Positions 12,547-24,500 are shown, numbered from the stretch's first letter. The stretch: 64,000 nucleotides of DNA from Diphasiastrum complanatum (GCA_029204225.1 CM055100.1:34650645-34714644), one strand, 5' to 3'. A program made the numbers and translations. The notes: generated from the letters alone by a model not told the origin.

Positions 12547-13233
12547 CAGAAGAAGATCTATCTTAGCCAGCATGCATATCTAAAAGGCATTTTAGAAAAG
12601 TTTTATATGTCTAATTGCAAACCAATTGATACCTCAATGGATCCAAGTATAGTATTGACTAAACCTTCTTGTGCTGAGACTGATAGTGAAGTACTCGACT
12701 TAGCGAAGTACCCTTATCATTCACTAATCGGATCTCTAATATATGCAATGTTGTGTACTAGACCAGATTTAGCATATACTATTAGCACGTTAAATCAATT
12801 CATGTCTAATCCTAGGCTCTCTCATTGGAAAGCATTGAAGAGAGTGATGAGATATATTCAGGGAAGTTTAGATCACATCTTATGTTACGATGAAAATGCT
12901 ATCGACCCACTCGTCCTGCGAGGCTACTTCGACTCAGATTGGGGGGAAACAGTCTCTACCAGAAAATCTACCTCCGGGTTCTGTTTCTATCTGGCAGGGG
13001 GACCAATTTCGTGGAACTCAAGGAAGCAGAAATCAGTTGCGCTTTCTTCGACAGAGGCAGAGTACATCACAACATGTCAAGCTTCAAAAGAAGCTATATG
13101 GATCAGGTTATTACTTCGCGACTTACATCACACTCAGTTTGATGCTACCACCATTCTTTGTGATAACTTGAGCTGTATTTCATTATCACTGAATCCCAGA
13201 TTTCATGGCAAATCCAAGCACATAGAAATCTAG
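12547..13233 (+). pseudogene. copia RT C-terminus and RNase H (L)
   Basis: Open from the deletion junction to a TAG at 13231-13233. It shows the RT end (SNCKPIDTSMDP), the conserved YHSLIGSLIY and RPDLAYTIS segments, and RNase H with DSDW (first catalytic Asp), STSGFCFYLAGG, ALSSTEAEY (catalytic Glu) and DNLS. Sequence after the stop (to about 13400) still resembles the copia tail in broken frames. The YVDD catalytic site is missing, so it cannot polymerise. Confidence 0.9.
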
Positions 13234-13412
13234 TATCATTTCATTTGGGAGAAAGTTTTTTTAGGACAAGTGATCCTTCAATACTGCTCCACAACAGAAA
13301 TGGTCGCATGACATCTGCACCAAAGCGCTTCCCAGGATCAAGCACCAGAAGTTCTTCAACATGCTGAACCTGATGAAGATACCAAGGCACCAACCGTGAC
13401 CTTAAGGGGGAC

Positions 13413-13543
13413 TGTTGGAAATTAAGCCCACAATTGCCTCCTTGGTGAATGACTAATTTCTATTTCATGATTCTTCCTGCATGTTTATTGATCATTAATC
13501 TAGGGTAAGGTGAAACCAACTTTGGTTCTACGTCTGCTCATTT
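13413..13543 (+). repeat. truncated 3' LTR of copia element L
   Basis: Begins TGTTGGAAATTAAGC right after the purine tract ccttaagggggac. It matches the first 130 bp of the 5' LTR, then stops matching at about 13543. Confidence 0.85.
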
Positions 13544-13734
13544 GATACCTGCAGGAATCACAAACTTAGACAACCAATTTATTTGAAGAATGTCTACAAC
13601 CTGCTTTCGGCTGATCTCCAGCAAAGGGTAACCAATCCTGTCATGATTTCAAGTTCGGATGTTAAGTTCAATAATTTGAAGTCATTGAAGACTTGGCCAT
13701 CTTCAAGGACTTCCACGAAATCAGCATTTAGAAC

Positions 13735-13815
13735 AAGTCTGCAGAAATACATTACTTTCGCGACAGTCTGCAAAAATACTCTAAGTGTCGCGACAGTCTG
13801 CAGAAATGAACTATG
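13735..13815. repeat. imperfect short repeat, about 30-bp period
   Basis: A unit around 'cgcgacagtctgcagaaat' recurs three times with small changes. It is readable by eye and of unknown role. Confidence 0.75.
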
Positions 13816-13829
13816 TTTTCAACAACTTC

Positions 13830-14065
13830 GGCTTTTTCGCATTTGCGACACTTGCATAATTCAAAAGTTTAACTTGTGCAGTTCAAAAGTTTAACCGTTT
13901 TTTAACACCTTCGGCTTTTTTGCATTTTTTCCAAAAATGCGAAAAGAGAGAAAATTCTCGAAGGTCATCTATTTTCATAAGTTAAACTGTTTCAAGGGCA
14001 CCTTCGGCTTTTTCGCAAAATCTTGAAGAGAGAGAGAAAATGTCGAAGGTCGTCTATTTTGAACG
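13830..14065. repeat. two imperfect copies of a 100-bp unit
   Basis: Each copy holds caccttcggctttttcgca, then gagagaaaat, then tcgaaggtc and ctattttc/g. The copies begin near 13905 and 13998, with a related fragment at about 13828. It may be a decayed tandem duplication. Confidence 0.6.
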
Positions 14066-15471
14066 AGGAACGTTCGAGATACTCCATTAAGATCTAGATT
14101 AAATCTCAAAATTTCTCAAAATACCCCACATTTGATCGAATGGTTTTTTTTTTCCCATATCGCGACTAGGTATTAAAACACACCATTGATCATCAGATCT
14201 TTACAGTCCTAGAATTTCCTTTCCAAAATTACTAATGTCCCATACCATCAGTTTTTCCTTCCAGAAAACTCTTAACCGCCTCATCCGATATTCTAGAGAT
14301 CCTCTGATCATCTAGCTATCTTATATTCATATATGATATTATCTCTTGTTTCCAAACACTGGAGAATCCATTTATTCGGATGACTGGCATGCCTATCAGA
14401 TGGATACCACAAATCTACATCTGATCCTGTGACTTAAACAGAAGAATTAACATGGTTCCACATTACATTCTGATCCTTTCTGGTTAATGATAAGCTTCAA
14501 ATCTCCCTGGATCCAAGAGCTTCTATCAAAGTAATAGATTCAATGTAATCCATGTACCAGATTCTACTTCTAACATCACAATTGACATCCAAAACTGTTG
14601 ATAACTCAATGGTTACAAAGATATAAGTTATGAATTCAAGTAGATGAATTCTATCCAAGAAATTAGTAACCGGTATCAAGTAATTATTTATTGGGATTTA
14701 CACAAATCCTAACTGCGAAATACATTTCCCGCTCTTATTCCCTTTTTAAAATTTTTAGTTCCCTAAAAATCTTCCAGTTAAGGTATCAAAAAGACTTAAC
14801 GACATTAGTAAATGTCTAAAATTAATTACTGTAGAAAAAATAAAAAGCAATTTCATTTCTATCCTATACCTTGGCTGAATAACTTATTTACCAAAAATCA
14901 TCTACTAGTATGAAAAAACACTACTAGTTTGATCTTTTGAATATAATTCACCATAGGATTTAACTGGAAATGAAATCATTTTTTTAATTCCTATTATTAC
15001 GAATTATCCAATAAAATTGGACTGTGTTTTTCTTTTTATTGACTGGTCTGGCATTACTCCGTCAAATATTAACAAAACTATCCAAACTCATAATATCAAA
15101 TAACATGAATGGAAATCCTACCAATAGGATATTAGTAACTCTTCGACTAACCCAACAAGAGTTCTATCATCACTCATTCTGTCTGGTCATTTTGTATTGT
15201 TTGACGGTTTTAAATTTAATTTTGACGAGTATCTTGCACAAATGTTTACTTGGCCCATTTCCAACGATCAATATCAATTAGAAATATATCAGACAAGAAA
15301 CAAATTTCAAACTTTTAACCAAGTTCAAAATTCAACAGAAAGGGAAAAAAATTCAAGTTTAACATGGGAAGAACTTAGCTTCCATAGTTTAGTCACTATC
15401 AAACACAATACCAGAAAAATAAAATTTTATTGAGAAATCTCTCTCTATGTTGTTTTCCCAAAATGCAACCC

Positions 15472-16815
15472 TCACAAATTTTTTTCTTCAAAAGAGAGAT
15501 CAGGCAGTCCAAAAACTAGATTGCCTCTTTTAAGGATTTGTAAGCTTCGAGCACTAATATGACCAAAACTTTGATGCCAAAGGTCACTTCGACTATCAAC
15601 ACTGCTTACCATAGCTTGAGTAAAAGATCTCGCATTCAATTTGTAGAGTCGATTCTCGTTGACTCTAGCTCCTGTAGCAATTACTTTGTAGTGATTTTTG
15701 ATGTCTTTGACAAGACATTTGTCATTGTCAAACTCAACCTTGAGTTGTTGATCAGCCATCGTCCCAACACATAGTAGATTGTTAGCTAAGCCAGGTACAT
15801 ATTGCACATTGCTTATCCGCTTGATCTTCCCGTTGGCTAACTTCACTGGGACTGCTCCAACTCCTTTAACAGATAGCAATTTGCCATCGGCTTGTCCAAC
15901 TTCATCACCATTGTGAGTTTCCTTGAGTTCTGAAAACCACTCTTTCCTTGAAGTCATGTGCTTGGATGCACCACTATCAATGTACCAAGTATCCTTGCCT
16001 TCATCACTTGTCATTAATGTTGTAATGAACAATTTTGAATTCTCACCTGTATCATCTTGATATTGATCAACATCGTATTGATGTTGATCAGTATAATTGT
16101 CTTCATAATAATAATCATCAAATTGATGTTGATCAGCATAATTTCTCGCTTGCCATTTTTCTTTTCTTTGTTTCATCTCCTTCCGTTTCTTGAAGCATTC
16201 ACGCTCCCAGTGGCCAGGTTTGTTGCAATACTTACAATTTTTAGGTTTATTTTGCCTGGAATAGCCACGTCCTTGACCTCGGCCTTGATTCCAATTGCCT
16301 CGATTCGGGCCATCATTGGATTGTTCTTGAAATTGTTGGAATGATCCACGATCTGAGTTTCCACCTCTTGATTGGTGTCTTCCATGACTAAATCTACCAC
16401 CATGTCCTCTGACTGCAAGAGCTTGATCAAATCCCTTGTTGCGATGATTCAAGTTCTTTTGACGTTGTTCTTCCTGCAAGAGCAATCCACCTAACTCTTC
16501 ATAGGTTGGAAGATTTTCCCGTGTGGCTATACTTGTCACAAACATCTGATGTGACTCACTCAAACTATTCAATGTCAATTGCTAGGGAATAATTGCATCT
16601 CTAACTGATAAGTTGATGACATTTTATGCTTTTCGTTTTATCCTGTCAAATGTCCTCTGGTCTTCTTCAATCACTGGCCTTGTCTCTTCACCTGTCATGA
16701 TCTCCCATAGCTCCTTTTCCATCAAAATATTTTTCAGTTTGAATTTCCAAACTGCATAGTTGCCGGCTCCTTCCAATTTGCTTGACTTATTAAGGACACT
16801 CTTACTTAGAGTTGA
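15472..16815 (-). pseudogene. copia gag-protease remnant (M)
   Basis: Gag starts near 16815 without a clear ATG and shows the NYAVWKFKLKNILM segment. Two in-frame stops (near 16623 and 16583) interrupt it before a 368-codon open stretch (16578-15472). That stretch carries the Gag C-terminus, a Gly/Arg-rich linker, the CCHC zinc knuckle (CKYCNKPGHWEREC), a DYYYED/DQHQ-rich acidic spacer, the aspartic protease site (DSGASKHM), and the pre-integrase region with the LWHQSFGHIS zinc-binding His pair. The frame ends before the CxxC pair, so the integrase never forms. The zinc knuckle would bind RNA and the protease would cut the polyprotein. Confidence 0.9.
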
Positions 16816-16867
16816 TGAGTCCGGATCAAGAAATTTACCAAACCACAGAACTGTATATTTTTCTGGT

Positions 16868-17040
16868 TGTACACCTGATATCGGACTGGAGTGCGGATGT
16901 ACGACTACTGAAGATTCTCTTTAACTTGCGCGCGTGGATCCGATATTGGACATGTGATATCGGACTAGAGCGTGGATGTACGACTGCTCCGAATTCTCTT
17001 TAGCTCGTGCGCTTGAATATTAATCCGATATTGGTACAGA
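16868..17040. repeat. imperfect direct repeat in the leader of M
   Basis: Two copies of about 80 bp (starting near 16873 and 16957), sharing tgatatcggact, then gcggatgtacgact or its variant, then ttctcttta, gcgc and ccgatattgg. It lies between the primer site and gag, a place where packaging or translation signals can lie. Confidence 0.75.
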
Positions 17041-17544
17041 CATAAAAAATAAAGAGAATATAAGAACTTTCAGAGAGAATATTTTAGATTCCCTCTTTGC
17101 AAAGATTTCGAAATGAGTGATCGTTCAAACAAACAGAGATCAGTAATGTGAAAGATATGTATTCTCAAAACCTTGAATGACAGTACTAGACACTATCTGG
17201 TGTGATTTGTAGTACCCCAAACAAACAGATGAGAGATTTCTTGGCACAACTCTCTGACAAATGACACTTTTCACAAAGACTAAAAAAATATATTGTAAAA
17301 CTTCTTTCACTCAACAGATTTTCAATCTGTCTGATGTAGCCCTACCCTTTCCAATGCCTCCGAGACTGTGTCTTCGTTCCCCACTAATAATTGTGAGCTC
17401 CAAAACCTGCAAAATACACCAAGAAGGATTCTTTCTAGTCATTTTTGTCTCTCCAAGCTTTCACCTCCTGTGAAGGACTTTCTCACTTCATTCCGGAGCC
17501 TGTGACAAGCTGTATTTACTGATCAGGCACACAGGACTATCATA

Positions 17545-17556
17545 GCTCTGATACCA
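17545..17556 (-). other. primer binding site, tRNA-Met type (M)
   Basis: gctctgatacca on the plus strand is the reverse complement of TGGTATCAGAGC. It directly abuts the LTR at 17557 and so fixes the minus orientation. Confidence 0.92.
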
Positions 17557-17827
17557 TGTCGAGAATCAGATATGCAACATCAAGCATTCACCATAAGTAA
17601 TCACCGAGAAGACGAAAGAAGAACACACAATATCACTCTGTCACACTAACTTCATACTGAATGTAAACTGTACATATAAATCTTGAACCCTGATAGAGAG
17701 AGAGAAAACTTAGGAGTAGACTACTAGACTAGCCTACGACTAGTTACAGCTGGTAATAGCTGTCAATAATAAAGTACATCGTGAACAATAACTAAGAAAC
17801 AATGAAGTTTATCATTGATTTCTAACA
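17557..17827 (-). repeat. 5' LTR of copia element M
   Basis: A 271-bp LTR. On the minus strand it starts TGTTAGAAATC and ends TTCTCGACA, next to the primer site. It is short compared with the other LTRs in this window. Confidence 0.82.
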
Positions 17828-19339
17828 GAGGAAAGAATTCATCTTGCTTTCAATCCAAAATCTATGAACCGAATTCATAGACGGTCTGTTAGGATAGCAA
17901 AATTTACATTGTCACCTCCAACTTTTTGGACTGTGGTCTAGAGAACTGACACTTATTCTCAACCGTTGATTTAGGCAGATTCCACTAGACATCCCCTTTT
18001 CAAACCACAAAGCAAAAAGCACTAAGGTTCACACATTTTGGGCTACATATAATCACTGAAACAAGTAAGCCCCACTACAATTATGCAACTACCGAGAAAA
18101 CAAATTAGCTTTCCAAAAGAAACCATGCTAAGTCTAGACATGCAACAAAAGCTAAAAGACATAATTAAAACTTGTAAAAGGAATAACCCTTTTCAAGGTC
18201 GTTCAAACCCTAAAGAGTGTCCAAAAATCATGCATAAGGGATTTGCTTATTGATCATTCCACAGAGTCGAGACAGCTCTGCATCAGCCGACTTGGAGTTT
18301 GGAAATCTACTCACGCCCTCCATCGCTGCATTCATAGCTCAACCTTCCAATTGCTAAGATAATTGTGGCTCACCCTCATAATCCAAGTCAGAGGATTACT
18401 CTCAGGAGGTTTTGTTGACAAGATTAAAGCATGATTCTGCAACAACGACCAACAAGGATCTAACGGCCGATCGCATAAGCAGCTGTTTCTACCTAGAATC
18501 GATCAAGTCTGAAGCCTCCCATGCAGCTCGAGTTTTTCTTCACAACTGCCTTTGCTGGAAATTTTTTTTTTCTGCTGTCTCGTTTGATCAGAAAACCCAA
18601 AGTTAGCAGTCCGTGATGCTCAACAATGGTTGCCAAGTCAGATCATTGCGTTCAGAAGTTTAGGAAAAATCGCCCATAGGAAACGACCTCTCAACTCCAA
18701 TGCTTGCACCAATTCGTGCCTTTGTGACTCATGCACAAAAAAAACGAGGTAGAATGGGTGAACAAGACAGAACTGGTTGCAAAACTATATTAATGGTTTA
18801 GTGACAAGATTACTCGTTTCAATCCCCCCACAAGCTTCCTAAACGCTTACAGGATTCAAACAACATGCATGGCCATTTGCAGTAATCAGACCTTCATCTA
18901 TTGCTTTCCTAAAGAATTGTACCGTTCTATGAAAGCAAGAATGGGATCATGCAATTAAGCTTTCTACATTTCAGTGAAAAGTAAACCTGGGAATTTGTTA
19001 AGCCCACGAATAGTTATGCTTATTCTCTTTACATTGAGCAGAATTGAAAGCATAACCAATTAGATCATGTAAATCCCTCTACACCTTTCGGAAGTTTCTC
19101 AAAGAATCAAAAATTGGAAATGAATTTAAAACCAATTCTAAGCAACTTTCACAAGATCAAACTAGTAGTGCACTCTACCACACTTGATAAAAACTTGCTC
19201 CAAACCAGAATTAGTAGGTCCAAATCCAATCGATCTTCGGGTTCCAAGCGCTTCACTCCAACTAGGATTCGGGTATTCAAGCGCTTCCTACTCGTCGTAG
19301 AATTTGTCTCCATTCCCATCCAAGACCGATCTTAGCCGT
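17828..19339. other. no recognisable gene
   Basis: 1.5 kb without coding motifs. Its right part (about 18.4-19.34 kb) lies where the leader of LTR remnant K would be, since the K primer site ends it, but no gag follows. Confidence 0.55.
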
Positions 19340-19351
19340 GCTCTGATACCA
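19340..19351 (-). other. primer binding site, tRNA-Met type (K)
   Basis: gctctgatacca, the reverse complement of the plant initiator tRNA-Met complement, next to LTR remnant K. Confidence 0.8.
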
Positions 19352-19615
19352 ATTATAAAGACCCTAAAGGATTGTCTCTAAGATGAGGATAAGAGAACAC
19401 AATAGGAGAGACTATGGAGCCAAACCGCCCAACCAATCCTAGATCAAACCTGGATCTAGCCCCCAAGCCATGCCATGTGAAGCAAGAGGAGAAGAGAGAA
19501 ACTGGTAACCTAAAACCAATATGTCAACGGGAGAATCCCTACCTCATTATATAGAGACCATGCAGGTCAACTATAAATAGATCACACCTCTTCATGCAGT
19601 CCTCCTACCTATATC
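19352..19615 (-). repeat. LTR remnant (K)
   Basis: Lies directly behind a primer site and contains a TATA-like ctatataatgag. It shares the motif around gcttgggggctagatc plus ggtttggctc (both on the minus strand) with the LTR of gypsy element J, so it is probably a gypsy LTR. The right boundary is a guess. Confidence 0.6.
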
Positions 19616-19781
19616 TTGTTGATGATGAGTCTAGAGAAGAACAATAGAGATGCTTCAAAAAGAAAATTAGATGATTTGAATTTCAAGTGAAGCCTCAAAT
19701 GTGGTTTTTTTAAAATATATGTGGCATAATTCACCTCCGTAAATCTGCCAACTTTACAATTTTTTTTGTTTGTGTTCCTAG

Positions 19782-20054
19782 TTTCAGACAATTCCGAAGG
19801 AATTTTGTGAAAGATATTTTCAGTTTTCTCAACATGGACATGTGACTTTCGAAGATCGTATAGGAAGAACTTGGTCTATTGACACTCACAAAAATAGCCA
19901 AGGATACTTTCAGTTTTGCAACAAGGGCTGGGACAATTTTGCCAGAAGCAACAATATCAAGCTTGACGATTTCGTTCTTTTTAAACTTGTCGCAAATTTT
20001 TATCTAGAAGTGCAGGTCTTCAGCATAGGTGGCCTTAAAACAAAGCTTGATTAG
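19782..20054 (+). pseudogene. B3 DNA-binding domain exon (partial gene)
   Basis: Reads from a splice-acceptor-like end (a T-rich tract then cctag or tttcag, 19760-19787) to a TAG/TGA-type stop at 20052-20054. The translation shows a typical B3 fold signature: IPKEFCERY, VTFEDRIGRTWSID, FCNKGWDNFARSNNIKLDDFVLFKLV and a final EVQVF strand. B3 domains are plant-specific DNA-binding modules of ARF, VAL and REM-type transcription factors. The whole B3 C-terminal two thirds is open. No upstream exon with the first strand or other domains is found in the 400 bp before it, where LTR remnant K lies. It could be the last exon of a host REM-like gene cut by transposons, or a captured exon. Confidence 0.75.
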
Positions 20055-20640
20055 AAAATGAGTAGCATCAGGAATTAAGAGACGAGCCATTCACTCATGT
20101 CTGGTAGTTGTAAGTTTTCAGGGTCAATTATGAAAATATGCTTGTATCCTTTTCTGATCTATTGATACATAATAGCATAAGGCGTTAACACAAGTAGGAC
20201 AGGCCTGTGCAACCAAAAAGACCATAAACTTTTTGTTATGATGATGTGGGAGGCTAGAAGAAGGATTACTTGTATTTTTATTATTGAATGCTATTGGAGA
20301 AAGGGATGAAATTGTGAGCCATTGTGGTCTCAATCTACATGATAAAGAAAGGTATCTGAGCATCACATGTGTTCCCTTCAAACTTCCCTTTTACAGAGAA
20401 GGATTTTGTACAAGCCCAAAATTGTGAATATTCTTATATGGTGTTTGTTTGTAATCCATCTTTTGCATTGGAGTGGAAGAGGAAAGTCTCATTTGGGCAG
20501 ATGAACTCAACCTTTTGGCCTTTTAACTTCTAATTTCTTTTCGTACAATAGTTTTGAAAATAGGTATAGAGTCGTGTCGTTCGGGAGTTTTGATTAACAC
20601 TCTATAATGTTCTCTCTGTTTTGTTCTTCATGTGTGTTTA
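20055..20640. other. no recognisable gene
   Basis: Sequence between the B3 exon and the GT-rich tract. It may be intron or 3' flank. I see no domain motif on either strand. Confidence 0.55.
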
Positions 20641-20650
20641 GGGTCGGTGT

Positions 20651-20665
20651 GGGTGGGTGGGTGGG
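20651..20665 (+). other. potential G-quadruplex
   Basis: Four GGG runs separated by single T (gggtgggtgggtggg), the most stable class of loop length. It lies at the start of a GT-rich tract that runs to about 20695, just upstream of a GA microsatellite. Confidence 0.8.
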
Positions 20666-20730
20666 TGTGTGTGCGTGCGTGTGTTTGTGTGTGTTTACGG
20701 TTTGTGTTATATATTAATTTATGTTTCATG

Positions 20731-20733
<3 letters not shown>

Positions 20734-20811
<78 letters not shown>
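20734..20811. repeat. (GA)n microsatellite, about 78 bp
   Basis: An uninterrupted GA run, immediately upstream of the SET-like exon. Confidence 0.97.
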
Positions 20812-20813
<2 letters not shown>

Positions 20814-20843
20814 TGATATATCTAACATTTTCAACTTTTGCAG

Positions 20844-21216
20844 AAGAAGGAGGTGTCGTCACCAATGGACGATGCAAGTATATGGATTGAATTCAAATGC
20901 TTGTTATTTAGAGGAGCAACGCATGCAAGGAGGCAACATCTCAAGGGCAAATCGTACATATATTGATGGACGTGCGGATGTGCATGGAAACATTGCTGCA
21001 TATATAAATAGTTCCATTGGCCACCCTCTATTGACGAATTGTGATTTTGAAAAACGCACCAATGGAAAAGAGAAATATTTTACTAGGAATGTAAAGGGCA
21101 CTTATGTAATGGTCTGTGCCACTAGATCTGTCAAGTTTGGGGAGGAATTGTTCATCAAGTATAGCTTCAACCGTCCTCTACCCAAATGTTTGCAAAAGAC
21201 AATAAGTCAAATGTGA
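20844..21216 (+). pseudogene. SET-domain-like exon (partial)
   Basis: Starts after a good acceptor (acttttgcag, ending 20843) and stays open to a TGA at 21214-21216. The translation contains HGNIAAYINSS, aligned with the SET motif 'GNxARFINHSC', and VKFGEELFIKYSF, aligned with 'IxxGEELTxDY'. SET domains transfer methyl groups to histone or other lysines using S-adenosylmethionine. The NHSC catalytic or pseudoknot residues are changed (N-S-S-I), so methyltransferase activity is doubtful. The first half of the domain is not seen. It lies on the same strand as, and 0.3-0.7 kb before, the CACTA transposase; it could be a captured host exon or an independent relic. Confidence 0.6.
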
Positions 21217-21555
21217 ATATTTAAATTTTGTTGATATGTAGAGATGTATAATCCATGCATCTTGATTGTATTTGGTTTGTGTCATTAAATATGTCAAATG
21301 TTAGGAGCATTATTCGTCATTTGCCTAGATTAAATGTAGGAGCATTATTCGTCTTTGAGTTCATTGAATGTTAACAAGTTGAAAAGACAAATCTGTCTAA
21401 TAGATACATTGGTATGTTCATACTTTTTAAACTAAGAGGTAGTTTATATTCATATGCAATATTTAGATCTATCAAGTATTGGGAGGAAATGTTTATCAAG
21501 CATTGTTTCAACCTACTTCTTGTTATTTTGATATATAGGATTCTTCATCCTCATT
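21217..21555 (+). repeat. spacer with repeat and second SET tail remnant
   Basis: A 25-bp direct repeat around taggagcattattcgtc occurs at about 21303 and 21338. At 21436-21520 the sequence aligns with 21115-21180 (RSIKYWEEMFIKHCFN against RSVKFGEELFIKYSFN), so the end of the SET-like exon exists twice, the second copy decayed. Either the exon was tandemly duplicated or two related genes once lay here. Confidence 0.65.
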
Positions 21556-24500
21556 TAGTGTTGGAGACAATAATCCTCGTAATGGTCGACGTAGATGACG
21601 AATGCAATACAACAGTCCACATATAAAGCAATTACCTCGTCGTCTACGTCAAGGCTTAAAAGAGATGATGGAAATTGATGAGCGCATTAATCAAGAGACT
21701 AATGCATTTGAATCTAGCTCATCTAGATCTACTTCTTCGCAAACAAGTTCCAACGATGAAAATGAGCTTCCAATGAATGATGAATTTGAAGTCATGGGAG
21801 ACATGTTGGATGATATGTATGAGAACAATATTGCAGCTAGACACAATGAACAAGATGAGGAGGCACTTTTGTCTAAAGAAGAAAGAAAATTGCGAGAAGA
21901 ATCAAAGACCGCATTGTATCTTGGAACAAAGACATCTCGTTTGGCGACTTCTCTACTTCTATTAAATCTTCAAGCCAAATATAGATGGAGTGACCAAGGC
22001 CTCACATCATTATTTGAGTAAATTTTTTTTCATCTACTTGTCATTTTTGCTTTGAAACAAAATTTACAATTTGGACATCGAGTGATATTTTTTTTACAAT
22101 GACTTCTTTTGTCATGTACAGACTATTGAAAAACAAAATTCTCCCAGAAGGGAATGTCATGCCTGGGACAAGAGATGAGGCACGAAAGATGTTGTCTAAC
22201 ATCGGGATGGACTACAAGCAATATCATGCATGTCCAAAAGATTGTATTTTATATCGAGGAAGGTACGAATCACTCAAAAAATGTCCCATTTGTGATACTC
22301 CTCGATATAGAGATGATTTGCAAGGGGCAACCATTCCATGCAAAGTCTTACGACATTTTCCAGTAATTCCACGATTGCAACGTTTATTTTGTTGTAAATC
22401 TCTTGCACAACTTATGGACTGGCATGCACACCATACCTCTACGGATGAGATGATGAGAGTACCTGCAGATTCACCTGCATGGAAACACTTCAACAAAGAG
22501 TATCCAAGCTTTGCCAATGAGTCAAGAAATGTGAGATTTGGTCTTGCAACAGATGGTGTGAACCCCTTTGGTGTACGAGCAACTACGTGGTCCATTTGGC
22601 CTGTTTTCTTGGTGTATTATAATATTCCTCCTTGGTTGAGTACAAAAAAGGGACACATTATGTTGGCACTTTTAATTCCTGGCCAACGCAAGTTTAAGAA
22701 CATGGATGTGTATCTTGAGCCGCTTATTGACGAGTTGGAAGATTTGTGGAAGGGGATAAAGGCATATGACATTTCGTGCCCCTTACATAAGAGGGAGTTT
22801 ACACTACATGCCATTGTAATGTGGGCAATGCATGACTATCCAGGATTAGGTGAATGCTCAGGTAATCATTCAAATAATGTCTATCTTGTGTACATAGGAG
22901 TTTGTTTACAGTTACATACAACTAGTAATTCTTGACCTTTACATGATATACTACAATGGCTATTATTATTCTTTGACATATACTTTTTTTAATAGTGATT
23001 GATAGTATCCATTTGTTGGGCAGGCTTTCAAACGGCTGGAAAAAATGCTTGTTTTTTGTGCGGGCCAAATCTTGTGGGAAGATACTCTTTTAGTCTCAAA
23101 AAAGTGGTTTATGAAAATCATCGTAAATACTTGCATGAAGGCCATCCATTCAGAGACACTCATAGAAGAGGTTTTGGAGGAAGAGTTGAGAGAGAGATGC
23201 CTCCAAAGAGGATGTCCGTGAAAGATTGGCGAATACTATGGGAGGAATCTCAAGCAAAGCCAATCGATGGTATGAAAAGATTATCTATATTTCATCGTTT
23301 GGAATATTGGAATAACCTTTTGATTAATCACCTACTTGATCCCATGCACATATTTAAAAATGTGGGTGAATCTATTTGGAAACACTTGATTGGTGAAAAA
23401 GATACCATTGCTGCAAGGCACGATCTAAAAGAATCAAACACCAAAAAAGAATATTGGATAAAGGATGGTGAAGATCATGCTCCAAAAGTACCTTGGACAT
23501 TCACTAAGGAGGAGCTTAACCATGTGCGCTCCATATTATTCATGACATTAGAACAGCAACTGGTTTTGCCCATTCTCTACGGTCATCATTCACAGTGGAT
23601 GGAAAGTTGCAAGGTCTCAAATCTTATGATTGGCTAAAGATGATTCAATTCATCCATCCATTGTCAATTCGTAGGTGCTTGTCAAAAGATATTTGTGAGA
23701 CCATATACAAACTATCAATCATTGTCAGGTATTTACATGTACTTGGTGCATTTTTTTATTTAGTATTTATTGATTGGAAATTCAAATAGACATAAAATGG
23801 ATTAAATATGTTGCAGATGGATGTGTTCAAAAGAAATCCGTGAGCTGGATCTTCGCAAGAGACATGAGGATATGGTGGAGATTGTGTGCATGTTTGAGAG
23901 ATATTTTTCGACTTCCATCATGGACTCATAAGTGCATTTATTGGTGCACTTGGTTGAAGAAGTTTCTATTTCTGGTCCAATGCACACTAGGTGTAAGTGC
24001 ATAAATTATCTTTTGCATGTGTATTTAAACTAAATCAATTGATACATGAACTCATTAAATAAAACACTTATTTTTAACCATTTGTGACTTTTTAGGTGGA
24101 TGTTCTTATGGAAACGTACATGAAAGTCTTAAAAGATTTTGTGCGTCAAAAGGCAAGGCCTGAAGGTAGCATGTCAGAGGGATGGTTAGTACACGAATCT
24201 CTCTTTTATGTTACTGAAATTTTGCACCAACTACATCCATCTACTCCACTATTGTGGCGTGATGAGGAAGCCGAAGAGGTAACTAGTGAAAAACCTCAAG
24301 GAATGGGAAAGGTCCATAGGTTGGCACCCTTCCAACGAGAAAACATTTCTACATTCATGCTTTATAATTGTGGAGTTATGGATAAATGGTTAGACCTATA
24401 TGAAGAAGAAAAAAAAGAGAGGGCCTTGTCTAGAAAGCGCCAACGACAAGAATAGAGGTAGACACATGGCCTCAAGTTCACATGATCTTGAGCCATTGCC

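Larger units (their letters stand above)
10976..13543 (+). mobile_element. internally deleted Ty1/copia element (L)
   Basis: Full 5' LTR (10976-11998), a tRNA-Met primer site (12002-12013), a gag N-terminal remnant, a jump to the end of RT plus RNase H, a polypurine tract (13401-13412) and a truncated 3' LTR (13413-13543). About 3 kb of gag C-terminus, protease, integrase and most of RT are missing. The LTR copies differ by several bases over 130 bp, so it is not young. Confidence 0.9.
13544..15471. other. no recognisable gene; local repeats
   Basis: Nearly 2 kb without a coding motif. It contains two sets of short imperfect repeats (13735-13815 and 13830-14065). The rest is AT-rich. Confidence 0.6.
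15472..17827 (-). mobile_element. 5' half of a Ty1/copia element (M)
   Basis: A minus-strand element: 5' LTR (17557-17827), primer site, leader with a duplication, gag, protease and the start of the integrase zinc region. It is cut at about 15472, so integrase core, RT, RNase H and 3' LTR are missing. No second LTR is visible to the left. Confidence 0.9.
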
